The notes: generated by a model not told the origin, from the letters alone. A DNA stretch of 64,000 nucleotides from Microbispora hainanensis (GCF_036186745.1 NZ_CP108086.1:6882001-6946000); one strand, 5' to 3'. Shown: positions 33,397-43,005, counted from the first letter of the stretch. Translations and numbers: made by a program.

Positions 33397-34374
33397 CTAC
33401 TGCTCGCGGGGCAGGCCGGGCGGGTTGATCAGGGATTCGGGGACGGCCTCGTTGGACAGGCCCCAGCGGGCGAGCACCTTGCCGTAGGTGCCGTCCTTGA
33501 TGAGCGCGTTGAGTGCGTCGGCGATCGGCTTGGCAAGGCCGTTGCCCTTCTGCGTCATCGCGGCGATGAGGCCCTGGAGCGTGGGACCGGCGCCGGAGAA
33601 GGTGCCGACGATCTTCGTGTCTCCGCTCACCGCGGCGTGATACGCGGAGGTCGGGTTGGGCCCGAAGTACGCCTGGATCCGGCCCGACTTGAGCGCCAGG
33701 TAGGTGTCGGCCGCCTGCTTGTAGTACTGGATCCGGACGGGCTTCAGCCCGGCGGCCTGGTTCTGCTTGTCCCAGCCCAGCAGGATCTTCTCCTGGTTGG
33801 TGCCGGAGCCCACGGCCACGCTGAGCCCGGCGACGTCGGCGGGCTTGGCGATCGAGGTGATCGTGCTGTCCTTCGGCACCTCCCAGGCGAGCTGGTCCAG
33901 CCGGTAGGTGGCGAAGTCGTAGATGTCCTTGCGTTCCTCGGTGACGGTGATGTTGGAGAAGCCGGCGGCGTACTTGCCGGACCGCACCGCGAGGAACAGG
34001 TTCTCCCACGACGTGGCCTCGATGCGCAGCTTGAGGCCGAGCACGTCGGCGACGAGGGAGGCGATGTCCTCCTCCACCCCGATCGGGGTGACGTTGTCGT
34101 CGGCGACGAACGACAGCGGCGGCTCGAACGTGGAGGTGCCGATCAGGAACTCCCCCTTGTCCCGGATCGCGGCGGGCACCTCGGCGGCGATCGCCTCCAC
34201 CTTCGCGGCCCGGATCCGGTTCTGCTCCGGACTCGTGTTGATCTTCAAGACGCCGGGCGGGACGGCCTCGGCCTCCACAGCGACGGTGCCGTCGTCGGGA
34301 ACCGTGCCGCAGGCGGCGAGCAGCAGCAGCAGCGCGGACGCGCCCAGCACGGACAACCGGGATAGGGATGGCAT
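33397..34374 (-). CDS. ABC transporter substrate-binding lipoprotein, polar amino acid/cystine type
   Basis: The 325-residue lipoprotein has a signal peptide ending in the lipobox LLAAC (Cys22), so it is anchored outside the membrane. The type-II periplasmic fold is recognisable from EFLIGTSTFEPPLSFV, the GVEEDIASLVADVLGLKLR lobe, SNITVTEERKDIYDFATY and AVGSGTNQEKIL. It delivers a small zwitterion, such as an amino acid, cystine or an S-substituted cysteine, to the permease at 35152-36141. It is the last gene of a leftward operon (permease-ATPase-binding protein), 16 bp after the ATPase stop. Confidence 0.87.
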   Translation of the reverse strand: MPSLSRLSVLGASALLLLLAACGTVPDDGTVAVEAEAVPPGVLKINTSPEQNRIRAAKVEAIAAEVPAAIRDKGEFLIGTSTFEPPLSFVADDNVTPIGVEEDIASLVADVLGLKLRIEATSWENLFLAVRSGKYAAGFSNITVTEERKDIYDFATYRLDQLAWEVPKDSTITSIAKPADVAGLSVAVGSGTNQEKILLGWDKQNQAAGLKPVRIQYYKQAADTYLALKSGRIQAYFGPNPTSAYHAAVSGDTKIVGTFSGAGPTLQGLIAAMTQKGNGLAKPIADALNALIKDGTYGKVLARWGLSNEAVPESLINPPGLPREQ

Positions 34375-34390
34375 GCGATTCCTTGGGGGG

Positions 34391-35155
34391 TCAGAGCACC
34401 TTGCTGAGGAAGGCGCGTGTGCGGTCGTGCGCCGGCCGGTCGAGCACCTGCCCGGGCGGGCCGTGCTCGATGATCTGACCGGCGTCCATGAAGACCACGG
34501 TGTCGGCGACCTCGCGGGCGAAACCGATCTCGTGGGTGACGACGATCATGGTGGTGCCGCTGCGGGCGAGCGCCTTCATCACTTCCAGCACCTCGCCCAC
34601 CAGCTCGGGGTCGAGTGCCGAGGTGGGCTCGTCGAACAGCACGACCTTGGGCCGCAGCGCCAGGGCCCGGGCGATCGCGACCCGTTGTTGCTGTCCCCCG
34701 GACAGCTGCCGCGGATATGCGTCGGCCTTGTCCGACAGGCCCACCTGCTCCAGCAGCTCGGCCGCCAGCGCCTCGGCCTCCTCGCGAGGGCGGCCCTGGG
34801 CCGAGATGGGGGCCTCGGTCACGTTCTCCCTGACGGTGAGATGGGGGAACAGGTGGAAGTTCTGGAAGACGAAGCCGATCTGGGTGCGCCTGCGCAGGAT
34901 GTCGCGTTCCCGCAGCTCGTACAGCCGGTCTCCGGACCGCCGGTAGCCGACGAGCTCGCCGTCGATGGCGACGTAGCCGCGATCGATCTTCTCCAGGTGG
35001 TTGATGCTGCGCAGCAGCGTCGACTTGCCCGATCCGGACGGACCGATGATCACCGTCACCTCGCCGGGCCGGACCGTCAGGTCCACCCCGCGCAGGACCT
35101 CCAGGGGGCCGTAGCTCTTGTGCACGCCGCGCACGTCGACCATGGGGGTGCTCAT
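34391..35155 (-). CDS. ABC transporter ATPase, polar amino acid type (GlnQ/TcyN-like)
   Basis: The 254-residue ATPase has Walker A GPSGSGKST at about residues 39-47, the Q-loop in FVFQNFHLFPHLTV, signature LSGGQQQRVAIARAL, Walker B KVVLFDEPTSALD and the H-loop IVVTHE. An ERDILRRRTQIG insertion before the Q-loop is seen in this amino acid subfamily. It energises the permease at 35152. The ATG at 35155 overlaps the permease stop (ATGA), so the subunits are coupled. Confidence 0.9.
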   Translation of the reverse strand: MSTPMVDVRGVHKSYGPLEVLRGVDLTVRPGEVTVIIGPSGSGKSTLLRSINHLEKIDRGYVAIDGELVGYRRSGDRLYELRERDILRRRTQIGFVFQNFHLFPHLTVRENVTEAPISAQGRPREEAEALAAELLEQVGLSDKADAYPRQLSGGQQQRVAIARALALRPKVVLFDEPTSALDPELVGEVLEVMKALARSGTTMIVVTHEIGFAREVADTVVFMDAGQIIEHGPPGQVLDRPAHDRTRAFLSKVL

Positions 35156-36141
35156 CGCCGCCCGCCTCCGTCCCAGGCCGGGCCCTGCCGCCGGGCGGCC
35201 CGCCGTACGGCGAGGATCCGGCGCGCCCGCTCCAGCGGCGTGGGCGGCAGTGCCCGCGCGAGGCCACGGCCGAACCTGCGTTCCACGTGGTGCTGCACGA
35301 CCGACAGCACCGTGGTGAGGACGAGATACCAGATCGCGGCCACGAGCAGCATCGCGATCACCCGGCCGTTGCGGTTGTAGATCACCTGGACCTGGTAGAA
35401 GAGCTCGGGCAGCGCCATGATGTAGACGACCGAGGTGCCCTTGACCAGGCCGATGATCTCGTTTCCGGCCGCCGGGACGATCGACCGCATGGCCTGCGGA
35501 AGCTGGATCCGGAAGATCTGCCTGGCCCTCGGGATGCCGAGCGCGGCGGCCGCCTCCATCTGGCCAGGGTCGACCGAGAGGAAACCGCCCCGCACGATCT
35601 CCGCGGCGTACGCCGCCTGGTGCAGCGCCAGGCCGAGCGCGGCGGCCGTCACCGGCCCGATCAGGTCCATCGAGTCGACGGAGAAGAACGCGGGCCCGAA
35701 CGGCACCCCGAACGAGATCTGCTTGTACAGCGCGGCGAGGTTGTACCAGAACAGCAGTTGCAGGATGAGCGGCACCGACCGGAACAGCCACACGTAGCCC
35801 CAGGCCGCCGACGCGAGCAGCGGGACGCGCGACAGCCGCATCAGCGCGAGCACGGTGCCCAGCAGGAAGCCGAGCACGATGCCGAGCGCGGTCAGCTCCA
35901 CCGTGAACAGCACCGCGTGCAGCACCGAGGGGTGGAACAGGTACGCGCCGACGACCGGCCAGTCCCAGGCCGGGTTGGTGATCAGTGCGTTGACCGCCAT
36001 CGCCAGCAGCACCGCGACCACCGCGCCGGCGATCCAGCGCCCTGGGTGGCGTGCCTTGACGACGGTCAGGGAGCCGGCGGACTCGGCCGCCGTCTCCTCC
36101 AGCACGGCGGGCGCGGTCACCGCGCCCCGGACGTCTGACAT
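35152..36141 (-). CDS. ABC transporter permease, polar amino acid type
   Basis: The protein is about 329 residues long and contains the HisM/GlnP-type core. After a TM helix near residues 38-57, the AVLFTVELTALGIVLGFLLG helix is followed by FRSVPLILQLLFWY, and the EAA loop is EAAAALGIPRARQIFRIQLPQAMR. A C-terminal tail of about 50 residues is basic. The start at 36141 (MSDVRG) is favoured over the longer frame because it sits after GAAGATGAAG. It is the first gene of the operon and its promoter region carries the CCTAC-N7-GTAGG palindrome. Confidence 0.88.
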   Translation of the reverse strand: MSDVRGAVTAPAVLEETAAESAGSLTVVKARHPGRWIAGAVVAVLLAMAVNALITNPAWDWPVVGAYLFHPSVLHAVLFTVELTALGIVLGFLLGTVLALMRLSRVPLLASAAWGYVWLFRSVPLILQLLFWYNLAALYKQISFGVPFGPAFFSVDSMDLIGPVTAAALGLALHQAAYAAEIVRGGFLSVDPGQMEAAAALGIPRARQIFRIQLPQAMRSIVPAAGNEIIGLVKGTSVVYIMALPELFYQVQVIYNRNGRVIAMLLVAAIWYLVLTTVLSVVQHHVERRFGRGLARALPPTPLERARRILAVRRAARRQGPAWDGGGRR

Positions 36142-36179
36142 GTCTTCATCTTCAGCACATAGACGCAATACCGTCAACA

Positions 36180-36196
36180 CCTACTTGTTTAGTAGG
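36180..36196. promoter_or_regulatory. Operator CCTAC-N7-GTAGG, copy 1 (divergent promoter)
   Basis: CCTACTTGTTTAGTAGG has perfect 6-bp arms (CCTACT/AGTAGG). It lies between the leftward transporter operon (start 36141) and the rightward oxidoreductase/monooxygenase operon (start 36243). The same design occurs at 47911-47927, upstream of the third operon of this unit. Confidence 0.7.
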
Positions 36197-36242
36197 TTTT
36201 TATCTAGGATACGTGGCAGGCGGACGAACGACAGGAGGTCCG

Positions 36243-37160
36243 ATGCCGAAGGCATATGTGTTCACCCGATACGGAGGCCCGGAGGTCGAGGCGTTCGCGG
36301 ACGTCGAACGGCCGGTGCCCGGTCCCGGGCAGGTGCTCGTGGCGGTGCGCGCCGCCGGAGTCAACCCCGTGGACTGGAAACAGCGCGAGGGTCACCTCGC
36401 GCAGATCGTCCCGGTCGAGTTCCCGGCCGTGTTCGGCCGCGAGGTGTCCGGAGTGGTCGAGCAGACGGGGGACGGCGTCACCGAGTTCGCGGCCGGTGAC
36501 GCGGTGTTCGGCAACACGGTCGCCGGCGGATTCGCCAGGTACGCGCTGCTCCCCCGCGAGCTGACCGCGCGCAAGCCCGACGGCCTGTCGTTCGCCGACG
36601 CGGCGACCCTGCCCGTGGCGGCCGCCACCGCCTACGACGGCGTGCGCCAGCTCGGACTGCCGGCCGGCGCCACCCTGCTGATCACCGGCGTCGGCGGCGG
36701 GGTCGGAGTGGCGGCGGCGCAGATCGCCAGGCACACCGGCGTCACCGTGATCGGCACGGCCGGCTCCGGCAAGAAGGACTTCGTGGAGTCGCTCGGCGTC
36801 GTCCACGTCGAGCCGGGGCCCGGCGTGGCCGACCGGATCCGCGCGGCCGCGCCGGACGGCGTCGACGCGGTTTACGACCTGGTCGGCGGCGCCGCGCTGG
36901 AGGAGGCGGCCGAGGTGCTGAAGGACCGGTCGAAGCTGATCAGCGCGGCCGACGGGGAGACGGTCACGCGGCTCGGCGGTTCCCTCGTCCTGCGAGCGCG
37001 TGACAGGGCGACGCTCGAAGCGGTGGCCGACCTCGCCGCGAGCGGCGCCCTCCGGCCGTACGTCACGCGGACCTTCCCCCTCGCGCAGGCTCCCGAGGCC
37101 CTGCGCGCGGTGGAGGACGGCCACGCCCGCGGCAAGATCGTGATCGAGGTGGACGCGTGA
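36243..37160 (+). CDS. NADPH:quinone oxidoreductase-like MDR protein (zinc-free)
   Basis: This 305-residue medium-chain reductase shows AAGVNPVDWKQREG in the N-terminal GroES-like domain, the cofactor motif TGVGGGVGVAAAQIA (about residues 145-160), and a KIVIEVD end. The zinc ligands of alcohol dehydrogenases are absent, so it belongs to the quinone reductase/crotonyl-CoA reductase branch. It starts at ATG 36243 after AGGAGG and is the first gene of the rightward operon with GNAT and monooxygenases. It may supply reducing steps or detoxify quinone/enone products. Confidence 0.87.
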   Translation: MPKAYVFTRYGGPEVEAFADVERPVPGPGQVLVAVRAAGVNPVDWKQREGHLAQIVPVEFPAVFGREVSGVVEQTGDGVTEFAAGDAVFGNTVAGGFARYALLPRELTARKPDGLSFADAATLPVAAATAYDGVRQLGLPAGATLLITGVGGGVGVAAAQIARHTGVTVIGTAGSGKKDFVESLGVVHVEPGPGVADRIRAAAPDGVDAVYDLVGGAALEEAAEVLKDRSKLISAADGETVTRLGGSLVLRARDRATLEAVADLAASGALRPYVTRTFPLAQAPEALRAVEDGHARGKIVIEVDA

Positions 37161-37197
37161 GCGCCGGCCGCGGCGAGGCGCCCCGAGGGGAGCCGAA

Positions 37198-37908
37198 GTG
37201 AGCGACCGGCACCTCCTGGACAACCCCGCGTGGGCGTCGCTGACCGGCCCGCACGCGCGCTTCGCCGAACGGTGCGGCGGCGCGCTGCGCTACCCGGACG
37301 ATGTGTCCCCGTTCTTCGCGCTGCCCGACGCGCCCGGCCCCGCGGACTGGAACGACCTGGCCAAGCTCGCGGGGCCGGGTGCGACGGTCGCGGTCACCGG
37401 CGACGCCATCGCGGCGCCGGACGGGTTGCCGGACGGGTGGGAGGTGGTCGCGCACGGCGAGGGCGTGCAACTCGTCGGCGACGACGTGGTCCCCGCCCCC
37501 GACGACGAGGCGGTCCGCCTGCGGGCGGCGGACGTGCCCGAGATGCTGGATCTCGTCGCGCGCACGCAGCCGGGCCCGTTCCGGCCGCGCACCATCGAGA
37601 TGGGCACCTACCTGGGCATCCGCCGCGGCGGCGCGCTGGTCGCGATGGCCGGGGAGCGGCTGCACCCGCCCGGCTGGACGGAGATCAGCGCGGTCTGCAC
37701 CGATCCGGCCTTCCGCCGCCAGGGCCTGGCGTCGCGGCTGGTCCTGGCCGTCGCCGCCGGCATCCGCGCCCGCGGCGAGACGCCGTTCCTGCACGCCGCC
37801 GCGAGCAACGTCTCCGCCATCCGGGTCTACGAGGCGCTCGGCTTCCGCCTGCGCCGGCGGACGACGTTCGCCACCGTACGCGTGCCCGCCGACGTGCCGG
37901 TCGCGTGA
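37198..37908 (+). CDS. GNAT-family N-acetyltransferase
   Basis: The 236-residue protein carries a C-terminal GNAT domain: EISAVCTDPAFRRQGLASRL with the acetyl-CoA-binding RRQGLA loop, and PFLHAAASNVSAIRVYEALGF. The N-terminal about 110 residues form a FR47-like extra domain. It starts at GTG 37198. Sulfur-scavenging operons in Bacillus (ytm, yxe) acetylate S-substituted cysteines before cleavage by a flavin monooxygenase, so an equivalent step is an attractive inference given the adjacent monooxygenases. Direct evidence for the substrate is lacking. Confidence 0.85.
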   Translation: MSDRHLLDNPAWASLTGPHARFAERCGGALRYPDDVSPFFALPDAPGPADWNDLAKLAGPGATVAVTGDAIAAPDGLPDGWEVVAHGEGVQLVGDDVVPAPDDEAVRLRAADVPEMLDLVARTQPGPFRPRTIEMGTYLGIRRGGALVAMAGERLHPPGWTEISAVCTDPAFRRQGLASRLVLAVAAGIRARGETPFLHAAASNVSAIRVYEALGFRLRRRTTFATVRVPADVPVA

Positions 37909-37951
37909 GACCGGCAGATCGGGCGACCGTTTCACGACACCAGGAGTCCTC

Positions 37952-39304
37952 GTGACCAAGCAGATCCATCTCGCCGCGCACTTCCCCGGCGTGAACAACA
38001 CCACGGTCTGGTCCGATCCCGCGTCGGGCAGCCAGATCGACTTCGACTCGTTCCGTCACCTGGCCCAGACGGCCGAACGCGGGAAGTTCGACTTCTTCTT
38101 CCTGGCCGAAGGGCTGCGGCTGCGCGAGGCGAAGGGACGCATCCACGACCTGGACGTCGTGGGACGCCCGGAGTCGCTCACCGTCCTTTCCGCCCTGGCC
38201 GCCGTCACCACCCACCTGGGGCTCGCCGCGACCGTCAACTCCACCTTCAACGAGCCGTACGAGGTGGCGCGGCGGCTCGCCACGCTCGACCACCTGAGCG
38301 GCGGCCGGGCCGCGTGGAACGTGGTGACCAGCTTCGACGCCTTCACCGGGGAGAACTTCCGCCGGGGCGGCTTCCTCGCCGAGGCCGACCGGTACACCCG
38401 GGCGAACGAGTTCCTGCAGACCGCCAGGGAGCTGTGGGACTCGTGGGCGGCGGACGCGGTGGCCGCCGACGCGCGGTCGGGGCGGTTCCTGCGGCCCGGC
38501 GGCGTCACGCCGTTCCGCCACCAGGGCCGGCACTTCGACATCTCGGGGCTGTTCAACGTGCCGCGCGGCCCGCAGGGCCACCCGGTGATCATCCAGGCCG
38601 GCGACTCCGACGAGGGCCGCGAGTTCGCCGCGTCGTCGGCCGACGTGATCTTCAGCAGGCACAGCAAGCTGGAGGAGGGCCGCGCCTTCTACCGTGACGT
38701 CAAGCGCAGGCTCGCGGCGTACGGCAGGCGGCCCGAGGACCTCAAGATCCTGCCCGCGGTGACGTACGTGCTGGGCGACACCGAGGCCGAGGCCGCCGAG
38801 CGTGCCGTCGAGATCCGCCGCGCGCAGGTGAGCCCGCAGACGGCGCTCTACTTCCTGGAGGCCGTGTGGGGCCGTGACCTGTCGGGATACGACCCCGACG
38901 GCCCGCTGCCCGACGTCGAGCCGAACCTGGACGAGGGCGTGACCAAGGGCCACGCGGCGTTCCGCCGCGACCGCGGCGAGCTGGTGGCCAAGTGGCGCGC
39001 CCTCGCCGAGGAGAAGAACCTGTCGATCCGCGAGCTCGCCATCGAGGTCTCCACGCCGCAGACCTTCATCGGCACGCCGCGGACGGTCGCCGACGAGATC
39101 GACCACTTCGTGCAGTCCGACGCGGCCGACGGCTTCATCTTCGTCCCCCACCTGACCCCGGGCGGGCTGGACGACCTGGTCGACAAGGTCGTCCCCCTGT
39201 TGCAGGAGAAGGGCGTGTTCCGGGCCGACTACACCGGGCCCACCCTCCGCGACCACCTCGGCCTCGCCCCCCGCACTCCGAACCGCATCGAGGAGACCTC
39301 ATGA
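37952..39304 (+). CDS. LLM class flavin-dependent monooxygenase, NtaA/SnaA/DszA family
   Basis: The 450-residue luciferase-like TIM-barrel monooxygenase has NtaA-family signatures: HFPGVNNTTVWSDP near the N-terminus, GKFDFFFLAEGLRL, LAATVNSTFNEPYEVARRLATLDHLSGGRAAWNVVTS, and VIIQAGDSDEGREFAA. The family uses reduced FMN from a separate reductase to oxidise C-S or C-N compounds (dibenzothiophene sulfone, nitrilotriacetate, N-acetyl-S-alkylcysteines). It starts at GTG 37952 after CAGGAG. It is coupled to the next monooxygenase by an ATGA overlap. Confidence 0.9.
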   Translation: MTKQIHLAAHFPGVNNTTVWSDPASGSQIDFDSFRHLAQTAERGKFDFFFLAEGLRLREAKGRIHDLDVVGRPESLTVLSALAAVTTHLGLAATVNSTFNEPYEVARRLATLDHLSGGRAAWNVVTSFDAFTGENFRRGGFLAEADRYTRANEFLQTARELWDSWAADAVAADARSGRFLRPGGVTPFRHQGRHFDISGLFNVPRGPQGHPVIIQAGDSDEGREFAASSADVIFSRHSKLEEGRAFYRDVKRRLAAYGRRPEDLKILPAVTYVLGDTEAEAAERAVEIRRAQVSPQTALYFLEAVWGRDLSGYDPDGPLPDVEPNLDEGVTKGHAAFRRDRGELVAKWRALAEEKNLSIRELAIEVSTPQTFIGTPRTVADEIDHFVQSDAADGFIFVPHLTPGGLDDLVDKVVPLLQEKGVFRADYTGPTLRDHLGLAPRTPNRIEETS

Positions 39305-40485
39305 CCCTGCATCTCGCCGTCGCGCTGGACGGGGCGGGCTGGCACCCGGCCGCGTGGCGGGCCGAGGGCGCGCGGCCCGACCGGCTGTTCACCCCCGGAT
39401 ACTGGGCCGAGCTCGTCGCCGAGGCGGAGCGCGGCCTGCTCGACTTCGTCACGTTCGAAGACGCGCTCGGCCTGCAGTCCTCCCGGCTCAACGAGCCGGA
39501 CGGCCGCCTCGACCAGGTGCGCGGGCGGCTCGACGCGGTGCTGATCGCCTCGCGGGTGGCCCCGCTGTCCTCGCGGATCGGCCTCGTGCCGACCACGAGC
39601 ACGACGCACACCGAGCCGTTCCACGTCGCGATCGGCATCGCCTCGCTCGACCACATCAGCCGCGGCAGGGCCGGCTGGCGGCCCCAGATCTCCGGCCGTC
39701 CCGACTACGTCGCGCACTTCGGCCGCCGCCCTCCGTTCCCGCCGCAGGACTACTCCCTCGACCGGGATCCCGCCTTCGCCGAGCACGTGCGGGCCCTGTT
39801 CGCCGAGGCCGCCGACGCGGTCGAGGTGGTCCGCCGCCTGTGGGACAGCTGGGAGGACGACGCCGAGATCCGCGACGTCGCGACCGGCCGCTTCATCGAC
39901 CGCGACAAGCTCCACTACATCGACTTCCGCGGCGAGTTCTTCAGCGTGAAGGGCCCCTCGATCACGCCGCGCTCCCCGCAGGGCCAGCCGCTGGTCACCT
40001 CCCTGGCCCACGACAGGCTGCCGTACGAGTTCGCGGCCCGGTCCTCCGACGTCGTGTACGTCACGCCGCGCGACCGGGAGGACGCGGCGGCGATCGTCGG
40101 GAGCGTACGGGCCGCGGAGGCGGCGGTGGGACGCACCGAGCCGCCGTTGCGGATCTTCGCGGATCTCGTGGTGTTCCTCGACGCCCACGACGCGGCCGGG
40201 CGCAAGGCCCGGTTGGACGACCTCGACGGCGCGGCGTTCGAGTCGGACGCCCACGTCTTCACCGGCACCCCCGAGGAGCTCGCCGGGCTGCTGCTGGAGT
40301 GGCGGGAGGCGGGGCTGGAGGGCTTCCGGCTCAGGCCGGGCGTGCTGCCGCACGACCTGACGGCGATCACCCGTGGTCTGGTGCCCGCCCTGCAGAACGC
40401 GGGCGCGTTCCGGTCGGCGTACGACACGGCGGACCTGCGCGGGCGGCTCGGCCTGGACCGCCCCGCCAGCCGCTACGCGGCCTGA
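39301..40485 (+). CDS. LLM class flavin-dependent monooxygenase
   Basis: The 394-residue luciferase-fold protein shows LLDFVTFEDALGLQ, GLVPTTSTTHTEPFHVAIGIASLDHISRGRAGW and YEFAARSSDVVYVTPRD, placing it in the same broad family as the preceding enzyme but shorter. It overlaps the previous stop (ATGA), so both are co-translated. It ends convergently 44 bp from the ABC ATPase. It could oxidise a second sulfur intermediate or act with the preceding monooxygenase. No flavin reductase gene is visible in the window. Confidence 0.85.
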   Translation: MTLHLAVALDGAGWHPAAWRAEGARPDRLFTPGYWAELVAEAERGLLDFVTFEDALGLQSSRLNEPDGRLDQVRGRLDAVLIASRVAPLSSRIGLVPTTSTTHTEPFHVAIGIASLDHISRGRAGWRPQISGRPDYVAHFGRRPPFPPQDYSLDRDPAFAEHVRALFAEAADAVEVVRRLWDSWEDDAEIRDVATGRFIDRDKLHYIDFRGEFFSVKGPSITPRSPQGQPLVTSLAHDRLPYEFAARSSDVVYVTPRDREDAAAIVGSVRAAEAAVGRTEPPLRIFADLVVFLDAHDAAGRKARLDDLDGAAFESDAHVFTGTPEELAGLLLEWREAGLEGFRLRPGVLPHDLTAITRGLVPALQNAGAFRSAYDTADLRGRLGLDRPASRYAA

Positions 40486-40528
40486 AGTCGTGTGCGGGGC
40501 GAGGCGGCCGGGCTCGCCCCGCACAGCT

Positions 40529-42157
40529 TCATCCGGGGAGCCGGGGCACGGCCGCCAGCAGCTCCCGGGTGTACGGATGCCGGGGATGACGGAAGACCTC
40601 GCCGGCGTCGCCCTCCTCCACGACACGGCCGTCCTTCATCACCAGGACCCGGTCGCTCAGGTGGCGGACGACGCCCAGGTCGTGGGAGATGAACAGCAGC
40701 GCCGTCCCGTCCTCGGCCTGGATCTCGGCCAGCAGGTCGAGCACCTGGGCCTGCACGGACACGTCGAGCGCGGAGACGGGCTCGTCGCAGATCAGCACCT
40801 CGGGCCGGGACGCGAGCGCGCGGGCGATGGCCACCCGCTGCCGCTGGCCGCCGGACAGCTCGCGCGGACGCCGGCCGAGCAGTTCGGGCGGCAGCCCCAC
40901 CCGGCCCAGCAGCTCGACCGCGCGTTCCCTGCGCCGGCCGCGCGGCAGCGCCGACAGCGGGTCGGTGACCAGGCGGCCCACCGTGTGGCGCGGGTCGAAG
41001 GAGTCGAGCGGGTTCTGCGCGATCACCTGGATCGCGGGACGGAGAGGGCGCCGCCGCCGCTCGGGCAGGGCGCTCCACGGGCCTCCCCGCAGGCTCACCT
41101 CGCCCGCGTCGGGCGCGAGCAGGCCGAGGGCCAGCCGCGCGAGGGTCGTCTTGCCCGACCCCGACTCGCCGACGACGCCGAGCGTCTCCCCCGCGTGCAG
41201 GCGGAAGGAGACGCCGTCCACGGCCTTGCGCGAGCCGTACGCGACCGACAGCCCCGTGGCGGCGAGCACGGGATCGCGCGGGGCCGGGGTGAGGGACGGG
41301 GTGGAGGCCGGGGAGCGGGACGGCCGGCGCGGCGCGGTAGACGCGGAGGGCACGGCGGCGAGCAGTGCCCGCGTGTAGTCGTGCCGCGGAGTCGTCAGCA
41401 CCTCCCGCGCCGGGCCGTCCTCGACCACCAGGCCGTCCTTCATGACCAGGACGCGGTCGGCCATGGTGGCCACCACGGCGAGGTCGTGGCTGATCATCAG
41501 CAGCGCCGTCCCGGCCGCCTTCCGATCCGCGAGCAGCCGCAGGATCTGGGCCTGCACGGTCACGTCGAGGGCGGTCGTGGGCTCGTCCGCGATGATCAGC
41601 TCGGGCTCGGCGGCGATGGCGGAGGCGATCAGCGCCCGTTGCCGCAGCCCGCCGGACAGCTGGTGGGGGTGCTGCCCCACGCGGGTCTCCGGGTCCGGTA
41701 TGCCCACGGCCGCCAGCAGCTCCCGTACGCGCTCCGGCCGGGCCCGGCGGGGCACCACGTCGTGCTCGGCCAGCACCTCGGTGATCTCGGCCCCCACGGT
41801 GCGCAGCGGGTCGAGCGAGACGAGGGCGTCCTGCAGGACCAGCCCGGCGAACCTGCCGCGCAGGCGGCGCCACTCGCGCGGGCCGAAGGTCAGGGCGTCC
41901 CCGCCGCCGACGCGGAACGCCGACGCCCGCACCGTCGCGCCCGGGCCCGCCAGGCCGATGAGCGAGCGGGCGGTCACGCTCTTGCCCGACCCCGACTCGC
42001 CGACCAGGGCGACGCACTCCCCCGGCGCGATCGACAGCGACACCCCGCGTACGGCCTCGACGCCGGAGGCGGGGAACGAGACCCGCAGGTCCTCCACCGC
42101 GACCAGCGGCGCGGCGCCGGCGGCGGGATGGGCGCGGGTGACCGCGAGCTCTGTCAT
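40529..42157 (-). CDS. Fused dipeptide/nickel-type ABC ATPase (two nucleotide-binding domains)
   Basis: The 542-residue protein contains two complete ATPase domains, DppD-like then DppF-like. The first has GESGSGKSVTARSL, LSGGLRQRALIASAI and LIIADEPTTALD; the second has GESGSGKTTLARLA, LSGGQRQRVAIARAL and VLICDEPVSALD. A Pro/Ser/Arg-rich linker of about 25 residues (SASTAPRRPSRSPAS region) joins them. It powers import through the two permeases at 42154-43994. The ATG 42157 overlaps the permease stop (ATGA). It is the last gene of the leftward operon starting at 47879. Confidence 0.9.
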   Translation of the reverse strand: MTELAVTRAHPAAGAAPLVAVEDLRVSFPASGVEAVRGVSLSIAPGECVALVGESGSGKSVTARSLIGLAGPGATVRASAFRVGGGDALTFGPREWRRLRGRFAGLVLQDALVSLDPLRTVGAEITEVLAEHDVVPRRARPERVRELLAAVGIPDPETRVGQHPHQLSGGLRQRALIASAIAAEPELIIADEPTTALDVTVQAQILRLLADRKAAGTALLMISHDLAVVATMADRVLVMKDGLVVEDGPAREVLTTPRHDYTRALLAAVPSASTAPRRPSRSPASTPSLTPAPRDPVLAATGLSVAYGSRKAVDGVSFRLHAGETLGVVGESGSGKTTLARLALGLLAPDAGEVSLRGGPWSALPERRRRPLRPAIQVIAQNPLDSFDPRHTVGRLVTDPLSALPRGRRRERAVELLGRVGLPPELLGRRPRELSGGQRQRVAIARALASRPEVLICDEPVSALDVSVQAQVLDLLAEIQAEDGTALLFISHDLGVVRHLSDRVLVMKDGRVVEEGDAGEVFRHPRHPYTRELLAAVPRLPG

Positions 42158-43005
42158 GGTGTCCTTCCCTCGAAACGCCGCTGAAGATGCCGCCCGGCCA
42201 CGGTCAGGCACACGACCGACAGGGTGAGGGCCACCCCCGGGGAGAAGGCCACCCACGAGGCGACCCGCAGGTAGTCCCGCGACTCGGCCAGCATGGTGCC
42301 CCACTCCGGGGCGGGCGGCTGGGGTCCCATGCCGAGGAAGCTGAGGCCGGATGTGGCGATGACGGCCTGACCGAGCCCGATCGTGGCCAGCACGGGGACG
42401 GGCCCGACGACGTTGGGCAGCACGTGCCGCACGATCACGCGGAGCCGCGAGTGGCCGAACGTCACCGCCTGCTCGACGTAGCCGGAGCGGCGCACGACGA
42501 ACGTCTGCGCCCGCACGACACGCGCGTACGTGGGGATCTGGGCGATCCCGATGGCGGCGACGACGTTCCAGGTGCCGGGGCCCGTGATGGCGATCACGAG
42601 GAGCGCGAGCAGCAGCTCGGGGAAGGTCGACAGCACGTCGAACAGGCGGGCCAGCGCCTCGCCGGCGAGGCGGGCCGCCAGCCCGGCGGCCAGGCCGAGC
42701 AGCGAGCCCGCGCCCACCGCGAGCGCGGTCGCGAGGGCCCCGATGCCGAGCGAGTGGCGGGCGCCGTAGACGACTCGGGCGAACACGTCCCGCCCGAGGT
42801 GGTCGGTGCCGAGCGGATGGCCCGCGCCGGGCGGGGCCAGCGCCCGCAGCGGGTCGGCCGCCAGCGGGTCGACCCGGGTGACCAGGCCCGGGGCCGCCAC
42901 GGCCACGACCAGGGCGGCCAGGACGAGCAACGCGACGACGAGGCCGGGACGCACGCGGGCGCCGGGCCGGGCGGCGGATCGGACGACGGGGGCGGCGACG
43001 GCCAT
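42154..43005 (-). CDS. ABC transporter permease, DppC-type
   Basis: The 283-residue permease shows the DppC-type N-terminus with one TM helix, then HPLGTDHLGRDVFARVVYGARHSL, and the EAA-like loop YVEQAVTFGHSRLRVIVRHVLPN followed by a GLSFLGMGPQPPAPEWGTML end motif. These are diagnostic for the peptide/nickel permease family. It pairs with the DppB-type subunit upstream with a TGATG overlap. It transports a peptide-like or organosulfur substrate by inference. Confidence 0.9.
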   Translation of the reverse strand: MAVAAPVVRSAARPGARVRPGLVVALLVLAALVVAVAAPGLVTRVDPLAADPLRALAPPGAGHPLGTDHLGRDVFARVVYGARHSLGIGALATALAVGAGSLLGLAAGLAARLAGEALARLFDVLSTFPELLLALLVIAITGPGTWNVVAAIGIAQIPTYARVVRAQTFVVRRSGYVEQAVTFGHSRLRVIVRHVLPNVVGPVPVLATIGLGQAVIATSGLSFLGMGPQPPAPEWGTMLAESRDYLRVASWVAFSPGVALTLSVVCLTVAGRHLQRRFEGRTP